From: Aplectana chamaeleonis
Taxonomy: Eukaryota; Nematoda; Chromadorea; Rhabditida; Cosmocercidae
DNA length: 64,000 bases
Direction: 5' to 3'
Assembly (NCBI GenBank): GCA_029168955.1
Contig: JAPDOI010000009.1
Span: 1,550,001 to 1,614,000, forward strand
Part shown: positions 44,301 to 50,643 of the stretch, in pieces
Layout: every line of letters starts with the position of its first letter
Numbering within the stretch: the first letter of the stretch is position 1
Translations under genes and position numbers: made by a program
The notes under the pieces: model-generated
What the model saw: the letters and a program-made list of their open reading frames with translations, nothing else
The model's database searches: none
Told to the model about the DNA's origin: nothing

Positions 44301-46339
44301 GATACTACCATGACATCAACTCTGTCCGACTAACAAGTTTTTTGAGCCTGAGCTTTCCGGAAGCAAGTTACAAGGCCAGTTGAACAATGGCCAAAGAATA
44401 TTCGATCTTGGTCACTGGTTCATGGAACCTACAAAAATGTGTCTAAGATACGTCCGAATGGAACTGTCCGTCCACGCGGCCGGCGTGCGTGTCGAGTGGA
44501 GGCATGTGTTGGTTGAAGACGGCGTCCGAAGGCTGCAAGCAGCTGGCCTGGATATTATTCACAGTTCGCCAATACTTTTGCAAATCCATTTAGAAGTCTG
44601 CAAAAAGCCTTCGCGAGGATTGCTTGACACGCACGCCGACCACGTGGGCGGCTTTTTGATGTCACAATCGCCTCAGTAAACCAGTGACGCTTTTTTCGCG
44701 GTGCTTTAGTACTATTTTTCGCGATTTTTTACTTGAAAAAAGTTAGGAAAATCGATAGTTCGCTTAATTTCAAACTCCGAAGCAGCAACACTGGGCGGAC
44801 CGAAGGAACTCACAGGGTCCAGTGCAGAGCGACCGCGAGTGCACTACGGACTAAAGTAGTACACGAACGAAATTCTCGAAAGATTTTTCGAAATATTCCT
44901 CGTTCGTTTTCGTTCGTTGGAAATTGCGACGAACGAATTTTTTCGAATTTCGTACGTTCGGAAGTTTTCAAACGATTTTTTTTTCAAATTTCATTCGTAC
45001 GAAATTTTTTCGAACGAAGTTCGAAAGAAAAATTCGGAATTTCCGACAAATTTCGAAAAAAAAACGAAATTTCTAACAAATTTCGAAAAAAATTCTAATT
45101 TTCCAGCGAATTTCGAGAAGAATTCGAAATTTCCAACGAATTTCGAGAAGAATTCGAAATTTCGGTACAAATCTAATTTTGGTTAGTTTCAAAATTCGTT
45201 TGTTCGACCTCCAAAATTTCGAAAAGTTTTCAAAATTCGTTCGTTCAAAATTCTTTCGAACGAATTTTTCTTTTCGATTTTTGTTCGTTCAAATTTTTTC
45301 CAAACAAATTTTTTTCATTTTTCATTCGTTCAGAATTTTTGAACGAAAATTTCCCAATTTCGTTCATTCGACATTTTTTTTCGAAATTGTACAGCTATAC
45401 TACGGACGGACCGCGGTATATGGAAGGCATACCTGCCTGATCGCGGGCAACACTCAAGATAAATCGGAAATCGAGAGTGAGGAAATTTCGGAAGTTGTAA
45501 GTTCAAAAATACTCTGAAGCCGGGTTTAATAAAAAATGTAATTTGGTTTGTACTTCTAATTTCTTCGGTGTTTCGAAGCAATTTTCGGAAATCGTAAAGC
45601 GGAACACCGAAAACTAATAGGAAATTAGACAATCAAAAAATTTATTTTTTCAATTTTCCAGATTTTCTCACATAATTCGGCGCAATTTTCGGCATCTTGT
45701 CACAATTCCGATTTTTTTGCATGCGCACTTGAGACGTTTTTTGTTAACAAAAAATCAGAAAAAAGAAGTTCAAAAATCATCGGAAATCAAGAAGAGAGGT
45801 CGGAAATCGGATAATCTGTGTTCATGTCCATATCTCCGATTTTTTTCGCATCTTTGTAGATTTTTCGTAAAAACAAGGCCAAAAACACGAGGAATCGCGA
45901 GATCGAATAAAATGGAACCCTATAAAATAATCCGTTTTCTCGGCATTCTAAGGCGTTCGAAAAAAAAAAACAAAAAATCGCAACGCCAAAAACCATAAGA
46001 AATTAAGGGATTGCAAAAATGTGGGTTTTGCTAATGTTCATAATCTTCTTGCGCGAATTTTGAGGCATTTTTCGGAAATCAAAAATCGATAATAAGAAGG
46101 CCGAAAGCGGTCGGAAATCGGAAAAACTACAATCTTGGGGTATTGCCGAATTCATTCCACATTTTGAGGATTATTTTCGGGAATCAAAAATAGGAAATGG
46201 GAGGCCAGAAACCATAGAAAATCGGAAAGTCTTCGATCGGCCCGACGTTGGCCCTCGATCCGCCCAGTGCACAGTGTAAGGAACGTAGTGTAAAACTTAC
46301 ACTTGAACACACAATCAGGATCATTAAAACTTCGATCAT
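17261..46339 (-). CDS. Nicotinic-receptor-like Cys-loop ion-channel subunit (16 exons)
   Basis: This is a subunit of a pentameric ligand-gated channel of the nematode ACR/LGC group, in the plasma membrane. Exons in transcript order: 46339-46301, 43834-43746, 43397-43280, 36037-35928, 33176-33041, 25834-25737, 25624-25592, 25475-25413, 23313-23142, 22484-22442, 22155-22102, 22033-21945, 20762-20628, 20555-20472, 20414-20233, 17390-17261. All phases agree (1575 nt, 524 residues). Features by residue: signal peptide 1-13, loop D Trp79, loop A Trp110/Tyr117, Cys-loop Cys153-Cys167 with 13 residues between, loop B Trp174, loop C CC233-234 flanked by tyrosines (alpha type), M1 about 250-275, M2 about 286-305, M3 about 321-345, M4 about 487-505. 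Glu at M2 -1' suggests cation selectivity. Likely N-glycosylation sites are Asn54 and Asn202. The ligand and the exact orthologue are unknown. Five introns exceed 2.4 kb and are full of transposons. Confidence 0.93.
17798..18320. mobile_element. MITE with CTCTGAGAG/GGCCAAAACTCT ends, copy 2
   Basis: This is the same family as 13424-13858 in the opposite orientation, located in the last channel intron. It has internal GAAATAGCC repeats and the core AAGTTTGAGGTACTT at 18056-18070. Confidence 0.8.
18321..20200. repeat. 1.9-kb degenerate array of TTTCGCGG / GCGGTATTTT words
   Basis: Hundreds of short words such as TTTTCGCGGT, GCGGCAGACTT and CGTTAAACTCGCG recur in loose order through the whole last channel intron, without a fixed period. 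Longer blocks (about 18430-18850, 19000-19250, 19440-19640 and 19960-20130) are recognisably related to each other. The many open frames here are by-products. Confidence 0.7.
20233..20414 (-). CDS. Channel exon 15: acidic linker and pre-M4 (MA) helix
   Basis: The exon encodes [19 protein letters not shown].., then [15 protein letters not shown], the amphipathic helix that frames the cytoplasmic portals before M4. It has a GTTTTAG acceptor and an AG|GTATGA donor. Confidence 0.93.
20472..20555 (-). CDS. Channel exon 14: intracellular loop
   Basis: The exon encodes [20 protein letters not shown].., probably helical. It lies between 72-nt and 57-nt introns. It has a TTTACAG acceptor and an AGG|GTTGGA donor. 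Confidence 0.88.
20628..20762 (-). CDS. Channel exon 13: intracellular loop, basic part
   Basis: The exon encodes [20 protein letters not shown], then [14 protein letters not shown].., a basic amphipathic segment right after M3. It has a CTGCAG acceptor and a TAT|GTGAGA donor. Confidence 0.92.
21143..21800. mobile_element. GC-rich MITE-like element (GCCGCGGCGGCACTATCGCGG words)
   Basis: Inverted GC-rich blocks (GTACCGCGACCCTCGA..., ACTATCGCGGAACCGCAG...) surround a centre holding the inverted core AATTACCCAAGTTTGAGG at 21452-21469. A related block is at 58620-58700. The boundaries are uncertain. It sits in channel intron 12. Confidence 0.5.
21945..22033 (-). CDS. Channel exon 12: M3
   Basis: The exon encodes [16 protein letters not shown].., then [13 protein letters not shown], the M3 helix and the start of the intracellular loop. 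It has a TTTTCAG acceptor and an ACG|GTAAGA donor. Confidence 0.95.
22102..22155 (-). CDS. Channel exon 11: M2-M3 loop
   Basis: The exon encodes [17 protein letters not shown], the conserved extracellular M2-M3 coupling loop. It has a TTTTCAG acceptor and a G|GTGAGT donor. Confidence 0.95.
22442..22484 (-). CDS. Channel exon 10: M2 pore helix
   Basis: The exon encodes [14 protein letters not shown]. This gives Ser at 2', Thr at 6', Leu at the 9' gate and Ile at 13'. It has a TTCTAG acceptor and a C|GTAAGT donor. Confidence 0.95.
22780..22960. repeat. TTCGAATATTCG palindromic array
   Basis: GAATATTCGAATAAACGAAT and its complement alternate across about 170 bp of channel intron 9. Nearly every 10 bp has a GAA or TTC step. 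Confidence 0.7.
23142..23313 (-). CDS. Channel exon 9: loop C, M1, start of M2
   Basis: The exon encodes [16 protein letters not shown] (vicinal cysteines), then the M1 helix [15 protein letters not shown].., and ends ENTEK, the cytoplasmic mouth of M2 with Glu at -1'. It has an ATTTTCAG acceptor and an AAG|GTGGGT donor. Confidence 0.97.
23990..24668. repeat. Polypurine tract 1 (GAA/GGA-rich, about 680 bp)
   Basis: The plus strand is almost all A and G, in GAAGAA and GGAAGA runs with few pyrimidines. In the channel pre-mRNA (minus strand) this is an intronic U/C tract. The long lysine/glutamate and serine/phenylalanine open frames are artefacts of this composition. Confidence 0.9.
24671..25163. 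mobile_element. MITE with GGCAGTGTTCACGAT ends, copy 4
   Basis: The left end is TTAATTGCAGTGTCCACGATA, two changes from consensus. The right end is ATCATGAACACTGCCTTTAA. A further left end of the same family lies at 23517 without an obvious partner, so two insertions may overlap here. Confidence 0.6.
25413..25475 (-). CDS. Channel exon 8: loop F and beta9
   Basis: The exon encodes [20 protein letters not shown], matching the 'Y..N.EW.L..F' block before loop C. It has a TTTCAG acceptor. The AA|GTACAG donor is chosen because only it restores the frame of exon 9. Confidence 0.92.
25592..25624 (-). CDS. Channel exon 7: 33-nt micro-exon
   Basis: The exon encodes [10 protein letters not shown] with split codons at both ends, and carries an N-N-S glycosylation site. 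The donor is a perfect GTAAGT. The acceptor (CTTGTACAG) is weaker, but it is the only one that keeps the phase. Confidence 0.8.
25737..25834 (-). CDS. Channel exon 6: second Cys of the Cys-loop, loop B
   Basis: The exon encodes [20 protein letters not shown] and an acidic tail. Cys167 closes a 13-residue loop and Trp174 is the loop B tryptophan. It has a GTTTCAG acceptor and an AG|GTGTTT donor. Confidence 0.95.
26120..27625. repeat. Polypurine tract 2 (GAGA then GGGA), interrupted by a MITE
   Basis: From about 26140 the plus strand is GA-rich (GAGAGA, GAAAGA). At 27084-27127 it is (GAGT)n, and from 27129 to about 27612 it is a (GGGA)n array with irregular GGA units. Only the element at 26248-26443 breaks it. 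The whole lies in channel intron 5, so the nascent transcript contains more than 1 kb of C/U only. The 100-400-residue open frames on both strands are low-complexity artefacts. Confidence 0.95.
26248..26443. mobile_element. MITE with G-rich ends (CTATCCTAGACGGGGGG), copy 1
   Basis: GGGACTATCCTAGATGGGGG at the left and a diverged complement (CCCCCCGTCTAAGATAG) at the right enclose 196 bp. The interior (GCACTCAAGGTTCAAG, CAATCAT) matches the elements at 60688, 61028 and 63298 in inverted orientation. Confidence 0.8.
27641..29068. other. Intron 5 sequence with no gene seen
   Basis: There are open frames at 27956-28422 on both strands, but no domain and no phase-compatible channel exon. The channel phases are already satisfied without this stretch. 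Confidence 0.4.
29070..29281. mobile_element. MITE with AGGCGATTTTCGGCCCCGAG ends
   Basis: The 212-bp palindrome-like element has ends AGGCGATTTTCGGCCCCGAG and its near complement (GGCTCGGGGCCGATAATCGCCT). The centre repeats GGACAGCAACAGCAG-type words. Confidence 0.75.
30391..31090. mobile_element. MITE with GGCCCTAGTTA ends, copy 1, carrying a nested insertion
   Basis: The ends GGCCCTAGTTACTCAC and ATATAACTAGGGCCT match the element at 40707-41174, in the opposite orientation. The alignable interior (GAATGCCTCAGCACAGT, AGTTGTCTT, CAGCGTCCCGCC) is interrupted 19-20 bp from the right end by a second MITE (30634-31072). Confidence 0.8.
30634..31072. mobile_element. MITE with CTCTGAGAGTTTTAGCCGCG ends, copy 3 (nested)
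   Basis: It is closely similar to 13424-13858 along its length, including the core AAGTACCTCAAACTTGGGTA at 30878-30897. It sits inside the GGCCCTAGTTA element. Confidence 0.85.
31225..31795. mobile_element. Decayed relative of the GGCAGTGTTCACG MITE
   Basis: The interior words AAAAAACCGGATTCTAG, GGGAGAAGTCCACA, AATATAGGAGAAAAA and GGGCGGGGTGGCCC parallel 11595-12110. The right end is eroded (AATATTGCCTTCAAAG). The open frame at 31519-31974 crosses this repeat and is not called as a gene. Confidence 0.5.
31985..32310. repeat. Dispersed repeat with CGGTGTAACTCGTCC, copy 2
   Basis: It contains AAACTCGTCCCAATTGATTG.. and CTGCGGTGTAACTCGTCC, in the same order as at 38815-39110 and inverted at 16550-17020. 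Confidence 0.6.
33041..33176 (-). CDS. Channel exon 5: first half of the Cys-loop
   Basis: The exon encodes [16 protein letters not shown].., then [18 protein letters not shown], which holds Cys153 and the FPYDQ Cys-loop tip. It has a TTTTCAG acceptor and a CAG|GTAAGA donor. Confidence 0.97.
33177..35778. other. Intron 4: dispersed repeats, no gene seen
   Basis: The stretch 33950-34620 carries the 'GTGTTCAGCGCC..AAATAACC' family. The remainder is A/T-rich with no domain-bearing frame. Confidence 0.4.
35779..35903. mobile_element. 125-bp palindromic MITE (CATACTTCCCGCGACG), copy 1
   Basis: AAGGCCGGATTCATACTT and GTCGCGGGAAGTATGGACTTGG are the ends. The family is seen more clearly at 37150 and 48889. 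Its left part lies within a few bases of the 3' side of channel exon 4 (35928). Confidence 0.65.
35928..36037 (-). CDS. Channel exon 4: 'LTWSP', loop A
   Basis: The exon encodes [11 protein letters not shown].. and [16 protein letters not shown], the hallmark loop A block of nicotinic receptors. It has a TTTTCAG acceptor and an AA|GTAAGT donor. The split Asn codon is completed by exon 5. Confidence 0.97.
36310..36545. mobile_element. Palindromic element with AGGC(G/T)TCGTTTATACT ends
   Basis: Blocks GTCGTTTATACTCTCACCGC and GCGGAAGTATAAACGAAGCC are inverted around GATCAATATTGTAAAACTGC, with a further partial copy up to 36540. A fragment of the same kind (GTAGTTTATACTTCCACCGC) is at 59005. 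Confidence 0.6.
37150..37275. mobile_element. Palindromic MITE AGGCCTAGTGCATACTTCCC, copy 2
   Basis: The 126-bp element has ends AAGGCCTAGTGCATACTTCC and its complement (GGAAAGTATGCACTAGGCC), with GCGACGCGCGAC subterminal and TCGATATGG in the centre. Confidence 0.85.
37354..37541. mobile_element. MITE with GTCCGCCCACGCGGTCGGCG ends, copy 1
   Basis: GTCCGCAAACGCGGTCGGTG and GCACGCCGACCGCGTGGGCGGAC are inverted ends 188 bp apart. Other copies are at 44466-44652 and 52457-52649. Confidence 0.8.
37778..37831. repeat. Perfect 25-bp-arm hairpin
   Basis: TCCGTAATGAACGCGAAAAC-AGCTG, a TTGG loop, and the exact reverse complement. It lies in channel intron 3, about 165 bp before the tRNA-like sequence. 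Confidence 0.85.
37997..38066 (+). tRNA. tRNA-like sequence, probably a pseudogene
   Basis: It has Pol III A-box-like TGGTGTAATGG and B-box GGTTCGAGTCC at normal spacing. The D stem GTGT/ACAC and T stem GCAGG/CCTGC pair perfectly. The anticodon stem has one T-T mismatch. The acceptor GTGCCGG/CTGACAT has one mismatch and wobble pairs. The loop CCGGAAA would give anticodon GGA, but position 33 is C instead of U and there is no long serine-type variable arm. It is therefore either a decayed tRNA or a tRNA-derived repeat head. It lies in channel intron 3, opposite in strand. Confidence 0.55.
38067..38814. other. Intron 3 sequence, no feature seen
   Basis: This is A/T-rich sequence with no repeat pair, domain or splice-compatible exon that I could support. 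Confidence 0.4.
38815..39110. repeat. Dispersed repeat with CGGTGTAACTCGTCC, copy 3
   Basis: ACAAACTCGTCCAGATTGATT.., GTCTCTTAGGC, CAAC..CTGCGGTGTAACTCGTCC and ACAACCCGTTAT follow the same order as at 31985-32310. Confidence 0.6.
39159..40181 (+). mobile_element. 5'-truncated non-LTR retrotransposon (RT C-terminus and AAAT tail)
   Basis: A 73-codon frame (39159-39380) reads [45 protein letters not shown].., then a stop. This is the '(F).R....WN.LP......S...F...L' ending of CR1/Jockey-type reverse transcriptases. A T-rich 3' region follows, and then an (AATA)n tail at 40149-40181, which is a normal LINE 3' end. It is a different family from the element at 5841-9268, which ends in (AGA)n. An unrelated segment may be inserted at about 39440-39960. 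The frame is on the plus strand, antisense to the channel gene that hosts it. Confidence 0.65.
40707..41174. mobile_element. MITE with AGGCCCTAGTTATACACC ends, copy 2
   Basis: AGGCCCTAGTTATACACCGG and CGCTGGTGTATAACTAGGGCC are the inverted ends of this uninterrupted 468-bp copy. It is the reference for the nested insertion at 30391-31090. Confidence 0.85.
41302..41437. mobile_element. 136-bp MITE with GGGGTGGAATTCGCGAAACG ends
   Basis: GGGGTGGAATTCGCGAAACG and CGTTTCGTGAATTCCACCCC are the ends. The inner part has TAACCACG/CGTGGTTA and the palindrome TTAGCCATGGTTACGCTAGC. Confidence 0.8.
41438..42921. other. Intron 3 sequence, no gene seen
   Basis: The stretch 42230-42530 holds the 'GTGTTCAGCCCCCTAAACAACC' dispersed repeat on the minus side. 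An 89-codon plus frame at 42525 has no recognisable domain and is not called. Confidence 0.4.
42922..43050. mobile_element. 129-bp MITE with GGCCTCTTTCAGAGTTCGAT ends
   Basis: GGCCTCTTTCAGAGT and ACTCTGAAATAGGCC are the outer inverted ends, with subterminal CGATCGCCG/CGGCGATC. It lies 230 bp downstream of channel exon 3. Confidence 0.75.
43280..43397 (-). CDS. Channel exon 3: beta1-beta2, loop D
   Basis: The exon encodes [18 protein letters not shown].., then [14 protein letters not shown], which matches the 'V.L....I..V.E..Q.....W' core of the ligand-binding domain. It has an ATTTTCAG acceptor and a GAG|GTTGGA donor. Confidence 0.9.
43523..43684. mobile_element. 162-bp MITE with AGGCCTTTCGCAAATTCTAG ends
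   Basis: AGGCCTTTCG and CGAAAGGCCT ends are followed by AATTCTAGTCTAGC and its near complement. The element makes up almost half of the 348-nt intron between channel exons 2 and 3. Confidence 0.8.
43746..43834 (-). CDS. Channel exon 2 (tentative): N-terminal segment before 'RPV'
   Basis: TTTTTCTCAG|AAAATT opens 29 codons, ending ..[10 protein letters not shown] plus AG at a GTTGAC donor. The split codon completes as Arg, giving the typical RPV junction with exon 3. Phases fit on both sides. The N-terminal helix is atypical for the family, so an alternative or additional exon is possible. Confidence 0.45.
44466..44652. mobile_element. MITE with GTCCGCCCACGCGGTCGGCG ends, copy 2
   Basis: GTCCGTCCACGCGGCCGGCG and GCACGCCGACCACGTGGGCGGC are the inverted ends, 187 bp apart, in channel intron 1. 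Confidence 0.8.
44860..45395. repeat. Array of TTCGTTCG / AATTTCGAA words
   Basis: GAACGAATTTTTTCGAA, TTTCGTTCGTT and AATTCGAAATTTCC repeat loosely over about 530 bp of channel intron 1. Four direct copies of an about 27-bp AATTTCGA(G)AAGAATTCGAA-type unit occur at 45045-45170. Confidence 0.65.
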
Positions 46340-46344
46340 GGAAT
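46301..46344 (-). CDS. Channel exon 1: SL acceptor, start codon, signal peptide
   Basis: TTTTTCAG precedes ATTCC-ATG, leaving a 5-nt leader, the usual form of a trans-splice site. The 13 codons read [13 protein letters not shown], a short hydrophobic signal-peptide core, and end in phase 0 at a perfect GTAAGT donor. It is assigned to the channel by position, orientation and phase. No sequence match proves it. Confidence 0.6.
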
Positions 46345-46739
46345 CTGAAAAACGGAGAATTACTGATTTAAGAAGTCTTCACCAAACAAAATTTGAATAA
46401 AGTATTTTCTGAACGTTTTTTTCTTTCAAAAAAAAAAAATATAACCATACACAGAAAGCAATTTTCCTCCATTCACTAAAAAAATCCAATTCAGAATCTT
46501 CCAAACACGAACAAAACCCGAAACTGTGAGATGACGGTTACGAAATGTATAATTAGGCAGACAAGGCACAGGAAGCTGCTTTTTGATGGCTAATCTTGCT
46601 GAGTATATGAGACTAATTAGGAGACGGATATGAGATGGGGCAGTCAGTCAGTACACAATGTCTGCAGTAAGCTCATCTAGCAGAAAAAAATATATATAGC
46701 CATAGGATATAGTCGACATGTGAAGAGCAACAGATACCT

Positions 46740-48000
46740 CTCCTAGCAGAAGTCACCGGGAAAAAACAGCGAAAAACGCCATTGAAAACGTGTAAAACAA
46801 ACAAATTTAGCACATACTCTACGCTTTTACGCTTCTACGCTTTTCATTTTCATATTTTAGAAAAAAATTCTGCAAGAATACGGACAAGGTGAGACTAAAT
46901 CGCTGCGAGGCTGGCCTAAAATAAGTTGACATGGTTGAACCCTCCGAAAAACGGTAGAGAAACGGCGTAAAACGGCCAAAACTCGTCGTCGATTGGCACT
47001 TTTACGGCAGTGCTGCTGGCTGTTGGAGCAATTTTCCATTGCTGTCCAAAAAGCGTAAAGTAAACCGAGACTAAGGGATCCATAGAAGCAGGCGTAATAT
47101 GTGTCTAAAAGGTTATACCTATTGAGAAAATGCCGTAAGTCCCCCCTAAAACAAAACGGCGCAATGTCGCTGTCATTCAGCCCTTTTGACAGCCTAGCTA
47201 CGCGCTTCGGATATTTTTTCCATCGCTATTTAAGAAGCTCCGAGTAAACTGAGATGAAGAGTATTAGAGAAAATGGATTAGTCCTTGTATTTCCAGGTCC
47301 AGACCGTTGTGCAAGGACATGGATTTGATTCAGAACTCTTTTTATCGGTAACAGCCGCAAAATAAACGGCGGAAATCGGTCTAAGAATGGCGTAAAACGG
47401 AAGGGATTCACCGCAACTTTGCACTTTTGAAGGTCTTTCTGCATGATTGTGCCACAAATGTGTCAAAAAAAGTCGTATAAACTGAGAGAAAGAGTCCGAG
47501 ATGAGGGAAGTAGGTCCAATAAGGGCGATTCTAGGACCAGATGGCTGCATAAGGACATCGATAAGGAACTTTTCATAGTGATTACACCGTTGCGAAAAAC
47601 GGCAGAAGTTGGTAGAGAGAGCAGGCGCAATATGTATGTGTCGAAAAAATTGTACCTATCGAGAAAATGCCGTAAATCGTCCCTAAAATGGCGTGAAACG
47701 GCTGCCCTTCAGGCCTTTCACGGCCTAGCTCCGCGCTTCGGATTATTTTTCCATAGCTATTCAAGAAGCTCCGAGTAGACTCAGATGAAAACTATCAGGA
47801 AAAAAAGGCTAACAAATGTGTTCCCAGGTTCAGATCGCTGTGAAAAGGCGTGCGTCCGATACGGAACTCTCCTTATCAGTAGCAGCCGCAAGAAAAAACG
47901 TCGAAAATCGGCCTTAAAACCGCGTAAAATGGTCCCAGAACGCCGCCGTTCAGCGTTTTTTACGGCTGTGCAACGCGATGCTGAATTCACCCTTCAGTTT
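46740..48000. repeat. Degenerate tandem region (AACGGCGTAAAACGG units, about 550-bp higher order)
   Basis: GCTACGCGCTTCGGATATTT (47200) and GCTCCGCGCTTCGGATTATT (47728) start two related blocks that share AGAAGCTCCGAGTA, TTATCGGTAACAGCCGCAA / TTATCAGTAGCAGCCGCAA and GGCGTAAAACGG. Shorter relatives lie at 46900-47140 and 47480-47660. The overlapping frames have no domain. Confidence 0.6.
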
Positions 48001-48888
48001 GACATAATAATGGTGGACCTAGGCCTAAAGCCAGAGAGCCCTAGAGACCTAAAGGCAGACAAAACTCTGCCGATGATATACAGCCTTCTTGGCTAAGTGC
48101 TAATGCGAGGGAGGGCGTTGAAATAGGTTCCACCCAGAAAAGAAAATAAGTGGCTGTGCCGAGGGGAACTGGCAAATACTCGAGATTCGACGAAATGCAT
48201 TGATGAACACAAGGGTTTTCGATATATGCACTATCATCAATAAGAGCAGGATTCTACGGATATCGATGCGGACGGATTTCCAGATAAAGCAGCTCTGAGA
48301 AGGAATTCTTTTCACTCAGGCCACTCCACTGCTCATCACGCTGGCGACACCCGTGCTCGTTAAAGGAGAAAAGTGGCCCAGAGGAAAAACTCCGAAAACT
48401 CTCCTAGAGCCCTGGGAAAATCGCTCAGAGTACATAAGAGCAATCCTTTTATGCCAAAAATTTTTGGCAGCGGACATGATTCATCCAGCGAGTACTGACT
48501 GAGAAATCGAGAAAATAAATATAAAAAATAAGAATTCCAAAGAAAAATCAATAGCCAACAGTATCCCGTCAGGATGCGAAAATCAGGCTTCATTCATACC
48601 TCTTCTCGCCGCGGTTCGTCGCTCGCAGCGTGATGATTCAGTGTAAGGGAAATGGTACATATACTTTGCCGCTGTCATGAGCGACAAGCATGCAATCTAG
48701 CACAAATCGCGACGAGACCCGCATCGGTCGTCCTAGGAACTGTTATCGCGCGCCTGTCGCAGCGATGTGTAGCGGAGGGCTGAAATACTGCAAATAAGCC
48801 GAAGCCTGTCGCTACTGCTTTGCAGCATCGATCGATATCGTGTCGTACGCAGATCCGTATTGAAAGCATGCCTTCGCGTCGATCCAGT
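48001..48888. other. Intergenic, no gene seen
   Basis: Two hydrophobic minus frames (48100-48593) show neither a domain nor worm splice sites in phase. The CG-rich stretch 48600-48880 resembles the interiors of the palindromic MITEs. Confidence 0.35.
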
Positions 48889-49016
48889 AAGGCCTAGTGC
48901 ATATTCCCGCGAAGAGCGACGCGACATAATGCTTGTCATTTATATCGACCGAAAATCGAAATTACTGATGTGCAGTGTCGCTGTCGCAAGTCGCGGGAAG
49001 TATGCACTAGGCCTAA
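48889..49016. mobile_element. Palindromic MITE AGGCCTAGTGCATACTTCCC, copy 3
   Basis: AAGGCCTAGTGCATATTCCC and GGGAAGTATGCACTAGGCCT are the ends. It is the best-preserved partner of 37150-37275. Confidence 0.85.
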
Positions 49017-49489
49017 GGAGTTTACACTTCTCGGGACAGCTACTGTATCAGGCGCATCAAATTTCGATCGATGTGGATGATGAGCACTGGGACGCGCTAC
49101 CAGGAGTGTATGAACATGCATCATTGCATTGCGCTAAGCGAAATCGTCACCTGCTGCGCGCGAAACTGTCTCTAGTCGGTAGCTGACGTGCGATACTTAT
49201 CGCCGTCGCGCTTGTTGTTTAGCGCCAGTGTGGTGCGTCGTATCGCGGCTAAGACGCTCCACAATTACTAGAAAAGCCGCGGAACGGTTGATATCGCGTC
49301 GTCATGCTTTTCTAGTTTTCGCCGACTTCGTCGCTAGATAGCATAAACTAAGCTTCATCATAGGAAAGATCATTATATGTGCGGAAATTTGCGATTCTTG
49401 GCATCGCCCCCCCCCGCTGAAGGCTTCGTAAAACCACCGGCGGTCACAATTAATGTTCGGCGAAATGGTGGCATCGCGTGTTAATGTGC

Positions 49490-49585
49490 CGACCGCGTCG
49501 CGTGACACTGCATCGACCGCGTCGCGTGCCGCTGCACAGACCGCGTGGCATGCCGATGTACCGACCGCGTGGCGCGCCGATGTAT
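49490..49585. repeat. 24-bp tandem repeat, four copies
   Basis: The unit CGACCGCGTCGCGTGCCGAT plus GTA(C/T) occurs four times in a row. The plus frame therefore repeats an 8-residue TASRA/TAWRA word. No gene context supports translation. Confidence 0.75.
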
Positions 49586-49830
49586 CGATCGATGTCGGTG
49601 CGTCATGTATATACTCTCCAGCTTCGCGACCAGCCTAAAAAATTCAGAGGGGCTCGTCACCCAGGCCTTTCGGACTCAGCGGCTTCCCTTATGAGCGGCT
49701 AGTCGCCCGGCTTTGAGAAGCTGCTCGCAAGCGACAGTCCCTATCGCGTCCAGAATAGCCTCCACGGCGGGAGACAAAACTTCGAATTTTGAACTTAACG
49801 GCCACTATCCCGCTTTCTAGCTGAGCGTTT

Positions 49831-49880
49831 AGCGGCATAGAGTGTCGGTTCAAGAGCGGCATAGAGTGTCGGTTCAAGAG
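49831..49880. repeat. 25-bp tandem duplication
   Basis: GCGGCATAGAGTGTCGGTTC plus AAGAG is repeated twice exactly. Confidence 0.85.
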
Positions 49881-50529
49881 TGACAGAATTATTACCCAAG
49901 TACCACCCCGAGCAAGACTTATTAACCCTTCTGAAAGTTCTTGACTCGACTCTGTCGCAACTGCTCTTCTTAAGAAAATTGAGGGGAGTTTGTGTGGGAT
50001 AGAGAGCGCTTCGTTAAACCTAAATCGGCGCAGAGTCGCTCAAGAATCGCGAGGAGTCGCGGTAGAACCTAAGATCGCGCTTGGGTCACGGAACAATCTA
50101 GGGTCGCCTAAGGTGGCGTTCCGAGTTTATTCGCGGGGCGACGCGGCGTCATAATCATCCTGTGTATTGATAACGCTCGGTATTTACACTGAATAAATGC
50201 GATACATGCGCAAAGACGCGCTATTCGCTTCCGCGCGACGTCAATAGCGTTGCCTTGCAGCGCGACGCGACTGACGTCAGTTGAGTTTGTTAGCGGTCCT
50301 TTTTCGCTCTTTTACCATTATTAGAAACAATCACTGAAACAGTAAAAGCGACACAAGGAATTAACGCTCAGCATGCTTCTTTCAAACAAGCACGGAAAAC
50401 GTCAGCATCGCATCCTTTTTATTTCCAAATGCACAACTGCGTACATACGCAATTCCGCGTAAGACGGGATTTCTGGGTCCCGGAGACGCGGAACGTCGCG
50501 TCGCGCTGCAAAAACTCAAAACGCTGCCT

Positions 50530-50643
50530 AAGGTCGGGATCATACTTCCCGCGACAGTGCATGCCGGCCATATCGATTCCTAGTTGATATGCTTTATAAA
50601 GGTTGCGTCGCGTCGCCGGTCGCGGTAAATATGATTCCGGCTT
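50530..50643. mobile_element. Palindromic MITE AGGCCTAGTGCATACTTCCC family, copy 4 (diverged)
   Basis: AAGGTCGGGATCATACTTCC and GGTAAATATGATTCCGGCTT form the ends. The centre is TATCGATTCCTAGTTGATAT. Confidence 0.65.
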
